Virus record (IMG/VR): IMGVR_UViG_3300030406_000181
Location: 1-22,612 of that record
Origin: a virus
Reading direction: 5' to 3' (one strand)
Length of the DNA: 22,612 nucleotides
The position numbers and the translations under genes were made by a program. The notes under the pieces are model-generated. The model was not told the DNA's origin, searched no databases, and saw only the letters and a program-made list of their open reading frames with translations. Below are positions 8,201 through 16,900 of the stretch, in pieces. Every line of letters begins with the position of its first letter. The first letter of the stretch is position 1.

Positions 8201-10739
8201 CAGACTGTGCATCCTTGTAGAATTTAATCTTATCCTCTAAATCTTTTACTCGTGGGTCTTTTTCTTTTGGTGCAGTAGGTACAAGTTCTTCAGGTTCTTT
8301 ACCAAACGTAGCACGTAATTCGTCCAGTTCAGTTTGTAAAGTAGTAATCTTCTTTTGAAATGCTTGCTCTGCTTTCTCAGGTGAAAACTCTTCATCCATT
8401 TCACGTCTAGCTTTATCTATATCCGCTAGTCGTTGTTTGATGTTAGCTTTTACTTTAGAAATCTTCGATCTAAGTTCAGTAGCTTTTGTTGCTGGTTTGG
8501 TAGGTGCTTTAGGTTTAGGAGTTACAGCTGCTCGTTGTTCACCCAGCGGTGCTACATCTAACTCAGATACTTTAGCAAGCTCTGCCTCTAAACGTTTTAC
8601 TTCTATGAAATCTTTTTCAGATGCGTCGTAGAACTTAATCCTTTGTTTTAAGTCAGCAATCTCAGGGTCTTCTTGTAATTGTTTCTTTTGCTCCTTAGTT
8701 AATTTAGCTGGATCACCGAAACGTCCTTGCAATTCTTTTAAACGCTCTTGCAATTTCTTCTTACGTTTTAGTAAAGCTTTTTCAGCTTTCTCCGCAGCAC
8801 TTAAACGCTCTTGTGGTTTTCTCTTTTTTCTTTTCTTAGTAGGTTTCCGTGCTTTTAATACAGCCTTAACATCTACTTCTTCTTCTGGTACGGTAATGTC
8901 TACCTCTTCCTCTAAATCAAAATCCTCAAGGAACTCCTGTATATCTTCGTCTTCCTCAACCTTAGACTCTTTAAATATTTCCTGTATCTCGTCGTCTTCT
9001 TTTACTTCAGTAGGTGTAGGTTTACGACGTTTCTTCAGTTCTTCAGGTATAGCTAGATACTCGTCAAACATACCCTGTATATCAGCTTCATCTCCGTCTA
9101 TAACACCACGAGTCTTAGCCTCTAACGTAGCTTGTAGTCTTGCTAACGCTTCGTCTTGTAGTTGAGCACGTATACTGTACTTAGTAGCCCAAGCAAAATC
9201 TTCAGCATCACCACGTTGTGATTGAACTAAACGACCACCTGTAGTGTTTAACCAGTCAGTAACATTCCTATTAAAAGAACGACTAAACTTTATCTCACTT
9301 AACATAGCTTGTGCTACATTCTTATCGCTAGGATTTTTAACGAACGCACGAATCAAATCGTTCATACGTTGTATGTTCGCATCAGCTATCTTCTTACCCT
9401 CACGATTAATACGAGGTGCTTCTATAGACAGTGTACCACTTTCAGGTGTCGTGTCTATATTCTTAATACGCTCTATTAAATCATCCAACGTATCTTCCCT
9501 AGCATCATCTACGTTTCTTTCTCTTTTAGGAGCTTCAACTACAGGTACTTCCTTTTCTACTGCTGGTTCTCCTACTGTCTCTTCTTTAACAACAGTGGGT
9601 TCTTCTACTTCAGGCTCTTCGTCCCTTACAACAATAGGCTCAGATTCTTCCAGTTGTTTAGTAACATCTTCAACTTCTATATCTGGTTCTTCTTTTACGG
9701 TAGGCTCTACTTCTTGTTTAGATAGAACTTTGTTAGCCTCCATCATCTCAGCTATTGAATCATCCAGTATAGCTTGTGACTGCTCGATATCTTTGATCTG
9801 CTGTAAAGCTTGATGCTTGCTAGAACTTTTAGCTGCCGTTGCAGCTGCCCCTCCAAAACCAAACGCCACTTCAGGAGCTAAAGGTTCTTCGGCTTCTTTT
9901 ATTTGTTGTTGTAGTTCTATCTTCTTTGCTTCTAAATTTTCTTTAGCACTAGCTATAACATCAGTAGCTTTGTTCCTGCCCCATTTACCCGTCCTAGCCC
10001 ACACTGAGAATATCGTATTAAAACTACCACCAGCAGCAGAAGAGAACATATAATCATATACATTACGATCTGTACCGTTTAGGTGTGCTTCTACTTCTTG
10101 TCTTAATGCAGACTCGGCTAAACCTAAAGCAGCACCACTAACAAAAGTCTTAGCACCGTTAACATATAATTCTTTACCTTTCCAAGCTTTAGCGGAGGCT
10201 AGGCTAGGAGCACTCAATCTGAATACTTTATCAGCAGCTTTTGTTACTAAACCGATGCCGAACACCGTAGAAGCAATGCTTTCACCTGCTGAGTAGCTGT
10301 CTTGTATGCCGTATGCTTTACGTATTGATTGTCCTATAAAATTAGACGCAAGCCATATACCGCCTTCGGTTGCTGCTAACCCAATGACTCCCGCAACTGT
10401 AGAACTAGGTTCAGGCGTTACAATACCAAGGGTTGATAGTTTTTTAGCATTATTAGCCCAACGTAAATACTTTTGAGATTGGTGTAATTTATGAGTACCG
10501 TACAAACCTGTACCTAGTTCTCCTACAGTACTTACTGCTGTTCCTAATATATACTGACCAGTGCTTATCTCATCTTCAGCGATGGTTACACTCTCTAATA
10601 CTTCAGGTGGTAGATAGTCAGGGTTAGTGTCTACAGGAGGAGCTGGTTGTATATCTAACTCCGGGTTCTCTTGTATTCTAAACGTATCAAGATTACCTTC
10701 AGCTTTAGCTTTTCTAAGCTGTTCCGCAATAGTACTCAT
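5253..10739 (-). CDS. giant internal virion protein (T7 gp16-like ejection protein D)
   Basis: This 1828-residue protein takes the place of T7 gp16 (1318 aa), the core protein ejected with gp14 and gp15 to carry DNA across the envelope. The N-terminal part (about 60-260) has glycine-rich hydrophobic segments such as SSTVAGVIGLAATEGGIWLA. Next come acidic Glu/Pro/Val-rich linkers (about 345-410 and 570-630) and a Lys/Glu coiled-coil region (about 655-1070) built from three repeats. The C-terminal 700 residues mix helices with hydrophobic stretches (LLSTSLYAIGGAAAF, YSAALPWSFPLAMAADVMSW). I see no transglycosylase motif of the kind found at the T7 gp16 N-terminus. The gene starts in a TAATG overlap with the gp15-like gene. 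Identification rests on position, size and composition. Confidence 0.85.
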   Translation of the reverse strand: MSTIAEQLRKAKAEGNLDTFRIQENPELDIQPAPPVDTNPDYLPPEVLESVTIAEDEISTGQYILGTAVSTVGELGTGLYGTHKLHQSQKYLRWANNAKKLSTLGIVTPEPSSTVAGVIGLAATEGGIWLASNFIGQSIRKAYGIQDSYSAGESIASTVFGIGLVTKAADKVFRLSAPSLASAKAWKGKELYVNGAKTFVSGAALGLAESALRQEVEAHLNGTDRNVYDYMFSSAAGGSFNTIFSVWARTGKWGRNKATDVIASAKENLEAKKIELQQQIKEAEEPLAPEVAFGFGGAAATAAKSSSKHQALQQIKDIEQSQAILDDSIAEMMEANKVLSKQEVEPTVKEEPDIEVEDVTKQLEESEPIVVRDEEPEVEEPTVVKEETVGEPAVEKEVPVVEAPKRERNVDDAREDTLDDLIERIKNIDTTPESGTLSIEAPRINREGKKIADANIQRMNDLIRAFVKNPSDKNVAQAMLSEIKFSRSFNRNVTDWLNTTGGRLVQSQRGDAEDFAWATKYSIRAQLQDEALARLQATLEAKTRGVIDGDEADIQGMFDEYLAIPEELKKRRKPTPTEVKEDDEIQEIFKESKVEEDEDIQEFLEDFDLEEEVDITVPEEEVDVKAVLKARKPTKKRKKRKPQERLSAAEKAEKALLKRKKKLQERLKELQGRFGDPAKLTKEQKKQLQEDPEIADLKQRIKFYDASEKDFIEVKRLEAELAKVSELDVAPLGEQRAAVTPKPKAPTKPATKATELRSKISKVKANIKQRLADIDKARREMDEEFSPEKAEQAFQKKITTLQTELDELRATFGKEPEELVPTAPKEKDPRVKDLEDKIKFYKDAQSEVRRIKELEAERARLLEIETGPLGRQRAEVEAKPTGPKKAPGRVQELTKDIADLRKNMRNRVQEIDRARVEMSDEFKAEQLRKAYENKRDKLQKELDGLRSRFAKIDEQEKAAGLKPSKEKDPRLKELEEKVKYYKEAEVEARAVVKLEQELARVADIEGRAVVGELRKEVTPTPKGPTKPARSKELRKKIADSKKRMRQKLSDLDKARKEIEEERLNVKAFRELEESFYKALEKDTASWLSKGWGYVKMARQLSLIDQLPSVLAGLPTGVGAVVKQFYRPLTNFMYNAHNVALPVRKRLAMADAAGAFKILSDTKGLWAEMRRTFAENVSAVDSRAGRMSDEINPASLKRGEHSLVSRAYKSAERRVQALENTSNWFTNAIKNGQFWQLWTLGVRGIQTLDSAFKRQLIKGRLHAEAHKKAILEFPDDPAKAQKRALELYDGAWRDSDGLAVLNDAHEFEDTVNQIREELLFAADGDLEDIPINGAEKIIRGIKKLTNDNGMLSAVVDAFLPYVGVPIRAVYRGARFSLSPALAAGSVTPGVRRFANPFSGKIKELDIKLKEQYNRLRKIDDPKLQRDINEEIKDLTRRKNQAEERRLRYNEDILTDALLSTSLYAIGGAAAFNGMATGSLEWMTVDQRQKNKLQSFNIMGSDYSAALPWSFPLAMAADVMSWHKIKKEERDTGQTILTKDQTLDFVLGQSFKKLAEAMPLAQGVETAQEIAKFEGDVTRNALSRLVASYVPIPAQARKITQTVLQDGVPDLRGQGYWERIAYSVLGAGAVNLKTDLLGEDLESTHTWVTQTVIRQAPRKELDRTRFEEIVASDTHANIVGKPSMIADRLKMVDFVDDDTGMTLAYSFDQRLKRQLVKIKKIEGIKGLAGKRMNINQAVNSLITNADWIKKYNKGFQITETGKYANEGLVALNSLLNQFYNQTKKDILEDKAFLASFINEDEDTLYSILETRGTVKAPEVPPAAPFEILQQ
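7540..8757 (-). repeat. three-copy coiled-coil protein repeat of about 138 residues
   Basis: Within the giant internal protein, three units start at LQxxLxxLxxxF (near 8754, 8339 and 7928), giving spacings of about 415 and 411 bases. Each continues with DPxxxxLxxxIKFY (IKFYDAS, IKFYKDAQ, VKYYKEAE). A short Glu/Arg/Leu helix and a GxxRxEVxxxPxxPxKxP hinge follow. The unit closes with a basic helix reading LxDIDKARxEMxEEF or close variants. Copies differ enough at both protein and DNA level to be old duplications. Confidence 0.9.
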
Positions 10740-12937
10740 TAATAATTACTCTTCTGTGCGTTGTAAAAATTGTCTAACGACTCTGAGTTAAAAATACCTA
10801 GACCCTGATATGTTTCTTTTACTTTCTTTTCTTCTTCTGACAATGGTTGTCTTTCTAAATCTTTTTGCAAAACATCGTCAAACTCTAAATACATCCTGTT
10901 CAGCTCGCCTAAAGTTCCAAATAGCTGTACATCAGCAGCATCTAATCCTGCTTTCTGTAACATCTTATAACTTTCGGAATCAAACGTAGCATAACCGTAT
11001 CTACTTAAAGATATTTTAAGAGGCGTAACATCATTAGCACTCAACATCTTTTTTCGATCCGCTTCTATATCTCTTCTAAAAAACGGTATCTCTTTTCTTT
11101 TCTGTTCTAATAAAGACTCAGGAAACATAGTTTTATACTTTTCCTCTAACGCTTCTGCTTTTTCGCCTTTAAACACTGCTTCAACCGTGAGGGGCGTGTC
11201 CACATCGTAACTAATAGCAGAAGCTTTCGCCATTCCTTCGTATCGTCTTCTTTCGTCTTGTATTAATTTAGTCGTTAAATCCTCTAAAGCAGCATCTCTA
11301 ACATCTTCATCAGCCGCCTGTAATCTAAACGCTTCTTTCTCTACTTCGTTCTTTATGTAACTAACAGCTCCTGAATTATAGAAATAACTTCTATCGTCTA
11401 GTGTTATCTCGCTATCTTTTAATTGGTCGTCGATAGCACCTAAGTTAGCTAATAACTGGCTTGCTATATTTTTGTAGTATTCTTTTTTAAGAACATAGTT
11501 ACCAGCTGTTAATCTTTCAGATTCGTCTATTAACTCTTGGAATTTAGGAATACGACCACCCTCTCTAGATAAATACCCCTTCCAAGGTTCCTCTTCCTCT
11601 TTGTTATCTTTTACATACGCCCTAAAATCTTCAAGAACTTCAGGCATAGTTTCTTCAGTGATTGCTATAGGTGTTATTCCTATTGACTTTATTTCTTCAT
11701 AGTCCTGCGTGATACTAGGGAGTACTGGAAAATATAAAGCGGTTGCTAAGTCTCCCTCCGATCCTGCTACTTCTTCAAGTACACCTAAAAGGTTTTGTCC
11801 TATATCCCCAGTCCCTGCGAACACCTTATCTATGTATCCATTCACTCTTTCCTCTGGCATCTCAGGATTCATGCTTCTAAATATAGAACGTAACGTATTT
11901 AATTTAGAGGCTGGCATATCTTCACGATCACGTACGCCTGATGATAAAACTGAATAGATTCGTCCTTTTAAAACTTGTTTCTGTTCAGTGGTTGATTGAT
12001 TACTAACTTCAGCTAACTTAGTATTAACTTTCGATAGTAAAGGCGTAAGCTGTCTGACTGCTTCTTTTGTTCCGAATACTGGTTTCTTGTTAACACGTAT
12101 AGTACCCATAGAATCCAACAAACGTTTAGCATCGTTGTATCTTCTTTGTGCGTAGAGTTGATCGACATTAGCAGCAAACCCATCAATCATTAGTTTGTTT
12201 CTTTGTGTTTTATCGATGCCTGAATCAGCAAACAACTGCTCAAAATTATCAGCAACATCAGCTAGTATAGCTGTATCAAAGCCCTTATCACGTGTAACAT
12301 TAGAAAGAGTAAGTGTGAGCTCATCTTGTAAGCCCTGCTCAACTGCTTGTTGTTTCTTTTGCTCGTAAGCGATTGATAATTTATTCTTATACGGAGCTGT
12401 TACCGTATTCCATAAAGATTTAGCTGCAACAGAACTAGCTGCTACATTTCCTACTTCATTACTAAAATCAGTCCATTGCTGGTTAACGTATTCGTCAATA
12501 CCAGCGTCAAACTCTTCTCTAGTTTTGTACTTATCTAGATTCAATAAATCGTCTGAATCTGCCTGCATTTGAGGTATAACAGTATTATTGATAGCTCTTT
12601 TCAACAACACATCACGATAGGCTCTCTCTCTGTTATAAAGAGCTAGAGGATGAAAACCACTGATGTCTTTATCACTCAGTTTTTTAAGTTCAGCCTGAAC
12701 CTGCTGTTCTTCTAATGCTTCAGCCCTCTCAACACCTATCTTCTCTTGTACTTTCTGTAACTGACCGTACTGCTGTAACAACGGATTAACTTCACCCAAC
12801 GCATCAGCTAGGTCCATCAACTTGTTACGTCCTGCTCGTTGAACTTGTATCCCGTACTGTCCAGCCCGTTGAATGGTAGGTGATATACCGGGGACAGCCC
12901 CGCCTAATCCTTGTACTTGTACTCGTTCTCTAGCCAT
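10739..12937 (-). CDS. internal virion protein (T7 gp15-like ejection protein C)
   Basis: This 732-residue protein is almost the size of T7 gp15 (747 aa) and lies at the same place, between gp14- and gp16-like genes. In T7 this protein forms the tube through the periplasm during DNA ejection. The sequence is mostly charged alpha-helix without a signal peptide or membrane span. The N-terminus is Gly/Arg-rich (VQGLGGAVPGISPTIQRAGQ), as in many phage core proteins. No catalytic motif is visible. Both ends are TAATG overlaps, so its translation is probably coupled to both neighbours. No good Shine-Dalgarno sequence precedes it, which fits coupling. Identification is by order and size. Confidence 0.85.
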   Translation of the reverse strand: MARERVQVQGLGGAVPGISPTIQRAGQYGIQVQRAGRNKLMDLADALGEVNPLLQQYGQLQKVQEKIGVERAEALEEQQVQAELKKLSDKDISGFHPLALYNRERAYRDVLLKRAINNTVIPQMQADSDDLLNLDKYKTREEFDAGIDEYVNQQWTDFSNEVGNVAASSVAAKSLWNTVTAPYKNKLSIAYEQKKQQAVEQGLQDELTLTLSNVTRDKGFDTAILADVADNFEQLFADSGIDKTQRNKLMIDGFAANVDQLYAQRRYNDAKRLLDSMGTIRVNKKPVFGTKEAVRQLTPLLSKVNTKLAEVSNQSTTEQKQVLKGRIYSVLSSGVRDREDMPASKLNTLRSIFRSMNPEMPEERVNGYIDKVFAGTGDIGQNLLGVLEEVAGSEGDLATALYFPVLPSITQDYEEIKSIGITPIAITEETMPEVLEDFRAYVKDNKEEEEPWKGYLSREGGRIPKFQELIDESERLTAGNYVLKKEYYKNIASQLLANLGAIDDQLKDSEITLDDRSYFYNSGAVSYIKNEVEKEAFRLQAADEDVRDAALEDLTTKLIQDERRRYEGMAKASAISYDVDTPLTVEAVFKGEKAEALEEKYKTMFPESLLEQKRKEIPFFRRDIEADRKKMLSANDVTPLKISLSRYGYATFDSESYKMLQKAGLDAADVQLFGTLGELNRMYLEFDDVLQKDLERQPLSEEEKKVKETYQGLGIFNSESLDNFYNAQKSNY

Positions 12938-13545
12938 TACGCTGTTTGTGTTTGAGGTTTCTCAGGTAGTCTGCTTCCTATATCAAGACCTGTAGCGTAT
13001 CCGCTAAGACCACTACTCAATGCTTGTAGTCCCGCTGCTAAACCACTTGGTCTGCTGATAGGTTGTCTAATACCGATCTGACGTTGTTGCGTAGCGAATC
13101 CTGCTTGTTCAAGACCCATGCCTGTTGCTACTTGTCCTAACTCTTGTTGTCTTAAAAGTGCTTCTCTGTACGCTCCCTCTTGTCGTGTGTAGTCATCCAT
13201 CAATGCTTGTACACTAGCTCCTGCAACACCTGCTTCTCCAGCAGACACTCTAGCTCTAGCTAATGCTTCCTGTGACTTACGACTAACTTGTTGCAACTCA
13301 CGACCCACAGCTTCCTGCTCTTCTGCTTGACGCATACGGATGGAAGTTTGTTCTTGTAGAAAACGCTGACGCTCCGCTGCTGCTGCTTGTGCTTGGAAAC
13401 GTGCTTGCTGTTTAGCTTGCTGACGTTGTCCTGCATAAGCTACAAGAGGTTGAGCAAACCCACTCACTACAGACGCTCCTATGAGTGTTTGCATACCTGC
13501 ACCTGCTGCCGGTGCTAACGCTGCTCCTATTGCTGGAAAACACAT
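12937..13545 (-). CDS. internal virion protein (T7 gp14-like ejection protein B)
   Basis: This 202-residue protein compares with T7 gp14 (196 aa), which forms the pore in the outer membrane during ejection. I place the start at the ATG at 13545. The frame is open further upstream to 13596, but AGAGGAAG lies eight bases before this ATG, and the resulting N-terminus MCFPAIGAAL resembles MCWMAAIPIA of T7 gp14. A hydrophobic Ala/Gly-rich N-terminus (about 1-40) is followed by a Gln/Ala/Arg-rich helix (about 40-150). The C-terminus is Gly/Ser-rich (GLAAGLQALSSGLSGYATGL). The gene starts five bases after the gp13-like stop and ends in a TAATG overlap with the gp15-like gene. Confidence 0.87.
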   Translation of the reverse strand: MCFPAIGAALAPAAGAGMQTLIGASVVSGFAQPLVAYAGQRQQAKQQARFQAQAAAAERQRFLQEQTSIRMRQAEEQEAVGRELQQVSRKSQEALARARVSAGEAGVAGASVQALMDDYTRQEGAYREALLRQQELGQVATGMGLEQAGFATQQRQIGIRQPISRPSGLAAGLQALSSGLSGYATGLDIGSRLPEKPQTQTA

Positions 13546-13550
13546 ATCGT

Positions 13551-13988
13551 TTACTTCCTCTCTAATATAAATGACATATACCCGTCGTACTGGCAATCGC
13601 TAAACTCTGCACCCAACCACTGCAACCACCTGTAGCTCAACGTATTAGTCTTCATTACCACGTTTGTTAGAAAGTCAAAACCCATCATCAATTCATCTAC
13701 CCACTGCTTGGAATGTTTTAGAAAGTACTTCTTAGCAGTAGCCAGTCGTCGTGTTCCTAACAACCACACAACACCAACATTCTCCTGTGGACTAACACCA
13801 AAACTACAATACAATCCGTCGTTACCTCTGAGTGAATATACTTTACTACTTGTTTGAAATGACAGGTTAACAGCGTCCTTTGGGTGGTGCATTAATCCGA
13901 TACACTCCATCATATCCTCTTCCCGTAAGTCGTCGTACAACTCAAAGGCATCCATATCAGGTTGTGCTTCTTCTACTCTAAGACCCAT
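13551..13988 (-). CDS. gp13-like protein with GNAT-type C-terminus
   Basis: This 145-residue protein is close to T7 gp13 (138 aa) in size and lies in its place between nozzle and gp14. It helps build the particle in T7 but is not a main part of the mature virion. The segment TNTLSYRWLQWLGAEF resembles the final helix and strand of GNAT acetyltransferase folds. The acetyl-CoA loop is not clear, so enzymatic activity should not be assumed. The ATG at 13988 is preferred over one at 14021. AGGAG lies eight bases before 13988, giving MGLRVEEAQPDMDAF, while the upstream ATG has only a weak GAG. The start overlaps the nozzle stop by 11 bases. Confidence 0.78.
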   Translation of the reverse strand: MGLRVEEAQPDMDAFELYDDLREEDMMECIGLMHHPKDAVNLSFQTSSKVYSLRGNDGLYCSFGVSPQENVGVVWLLGTRRLATAKKYFLKHSKQWVDELMMGFDFLTNVVMKTNTLSYRWLQWLGAEFSDCQYDGYMSFILERK

Positions 13989-16900
13989 ATCTTCTGCTCC
14001 TCGATACAAACATAGATTCAAACTCAGCAGCTAACAACTTGCACGGCAACGCACTATCACTCTTTACTTCTATCTTCACTTCACCGGGTTGTGCTTGTAC
14101 GGCAAATCTAAAGTGTCCGTTCTGTGGTGCAAATTCATTCAACGATAGATCAGCTCCTACTATATCAGGATTAAAAACATACGAATACGTATCACGATAT
14201 TCAGGAGTTACTTCAACAGTAAAGTGTCCAGTGTCTGCATAATTGATACTACCACTACGTATTGTTTGGTAAGTATAATCAGAAGCACTACGACCTCCTC
14301 TTTCTGTTGGTTGTTTTAACGACTGATCGGAGAACCTGTACAACATATTGTACGGCTTACCTATAACAAAGTACGTATCGTCGTTGTACAATCTACCACT
14401 AGACCACGCAGTAGCTGATGTCACATCTGTTGATACTGTCCACTTAGCACTTGTATCGGGTGTCTCTGAAGCTGTTGATGTGTGTGTTTCTATACACTTG
14501 TAAATACTACCACTGTAACTTGCATAACTAGATATTGTACCTGTGACGTCTATGGTGCTTGAGTTAGCAATACTAACCGTCCGTTGTGTACCTATTTTAG
14601 TGTACAACTCTATACCCGTCGTATCGTATGGTATCTTAAAGATAGTAGTTTTCTTAGTAGCTGTATTATAAAAGATGTCACCAGCAATTGCTTCCCATCT
14701 AGTACCTCTACTTTCTGCTGGTACATTTTCGTAGAAAGTATCTGATACGCTAGTCTCATCACTTCTGATCGTGTGATAAACAACAGGAGTATCGTAAAGT
14801 ACTTCCCAATCAACACCACGACCTGCACCCAGTCCTACCCATTGAGAACCACTAGACGTATTCCCAAACTTCATATTGTTCAACACTCCACCTACTATTT
14901 GAACTTGCACTAAGTCGTAGTCCTCTCCTGCGGTGATAAACGGATGCCACTTATTGATAACTCTGACTTGAGGATAAGGAGCAGAATAAGGTGGCGTACC
15001 GTCTGTTGTAGGAAAAGTGAACCCTGTGTCAAATGGGTCTGTATCCTTAGCCGTTATCTCACCGTATGTATTAACAGGGAAGTCAGTGGTGTCAGTAAGA
15101 AATACTACTTTCATCCCTACTTCTGTAGTAGCTGTAGGATTAGGGTTGGTGGGTTCGGATGAAAAACTATTACCGTCAACACGACTATCTAACAACAAAG
15201 CGTAGTCTAGTCCCGTATCCTTCAGTCCGTCCTCAAGTGTCAAAAACTCTAGGTGTAACCCTTCAGTATCCTTGGTTATCATGTACAACTGACTGTCTAT
15301 AAAATCAAAACCAACAACGTCACGATCAAAAGTAAACTTCATCCAAGCACTCTGTATCTTCTCCTTGTTGCTCCAGAAGTATTTATATACGTACAACGTC
15401 TTCAGGTCGTCTGTAGTGCTAACAACTAACGTATTCTCTGCTTGGCTACCTGCTATCTTACGTACGTTGTTCGGTATGTACTTGGGTACTTGTTGTGTAA
15501 CTTCCTCTGCATCAAACACTTCAGTATTGTTATCAACGTAGTATTCATACATTCCCTCGAAGTCGTTACGTTTAAATGTAAAGTATATGTAGTTACCTAG
15601 TGCTACGGGTTCTACACTGTCTGATATATCGAACTCAGTAACAGGAGATATAGCTACCGTCTTAGGACTTAACACATCAGCACCACGCAATACGAACTGT
15701 GACTGCTTACTGAACAGCATCAGCTTCTCTTGGAACGGTATAGCGTGTTGTAGTATTGCTACCTTTGTGTGACTCAGTCCTACATCTATCGGTGCACTGT
15801 CTAACAGTTGCTGTGTGGTAGTCCTGAAGAAGTTAAAGTATTCGTCTGCTTCACTAAAGACTACGCTGGTATCTGTTAAAAATCCTAAACGGTTCTTAAA
15901 GAAGAATACATCGTTGATAGTCTGCCCAACAAACGACGGGAATGGATTGGTAAAATCGTCACCCGCTAGTCTAGATGTGTAGCCAAAAGCACGATCCTCA
16001 ACTTCTATTCCTTCTTTTTCGTTTGGTACTTCAGCTCTGAAACTGTAAATAAGATTAGTATCTTGACCTAACGACACCTGCCCAAACACAGGTACAATCG
16101 TAATAGGCATAGTAGCAAAATCTAATGTAGTATCTATACCCACAGATAACGAAGCGGATGTACTAGTGTTTTGCCACCCTGCACATTCTATCCAACTTCC
16201 TTCACCAAAGTCTTCTCTGTCTTTTGTTTGAAAGCGAACATAATAATCGTCTTGTGCTATGTCAGCATCTCCTCGTATTCGTATCCTAAAACCATCAAAA
16301 CAACGACGAGGTAAATCAGTGATACTAGCTACCTCTTTATAAGCAACACCTAAACCTTGATTAGCTAGTCCGTCTTCTGTTCTTATTCTAAAGTCTGTGT
16401 CACCTGTAATCTTTATAACAGCACCTTGACGTTCAATCTCATATGTTGTCGTCGATATAGTTATATCACTTGGAGATATACTAGGTAAAGTTACACTTCC
16501 TACAGTCGCTCCGGGTGTTCCCTCATAAACTATTTGCTCAGTAGTTTCAGGGTAGTATTTATAAATTGTTCGTGACTCTGATTTACCAGCAGCACGAAGC
16601 TGCACGTTTCTACTGTACTTTTTAAACTTAGATCGTACCTTTGCTGTTTGCGTGTGCTTTATTATTTGAAGCGTGAGAGGGTTGGTAGTCGTGTCTGTAT
16701 CATAACCACTACCATTTTGTGTTTTTGTCTGTGCTGTGACAGCACCACCACTAAACGTCACATCACCTTGACAACCGTTTCCTATTATAGTTCCACCGCT
16801 GTCCTTTTGAATGAGTTTATAAGTATAGAAAATAGATGTGTTAGCCTTGTCGTTTTTAATGTTCTCACTGTTAGCAAAACCACTACCTCCTGATAACGTT

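Noticed and set aside
8920-9096. Reading the IQ-x-hydrophobic motifs as sliding-clamp binding peptides
   Set aside because: They only loosely resemble the QLxLF clamp motif, and a packaged ejection protein has no obvious reason to bind a clamp.
9244-9813. Plus-strand open frame of 189 codons opposite the giant internal protein
   Set aside because: It lies opposite an acidic Glu/Val-rich stretch and its Ser/Thr-rich translation is the mirror of those codons. No ribosome site or family match, and all real genes run on the other strand.
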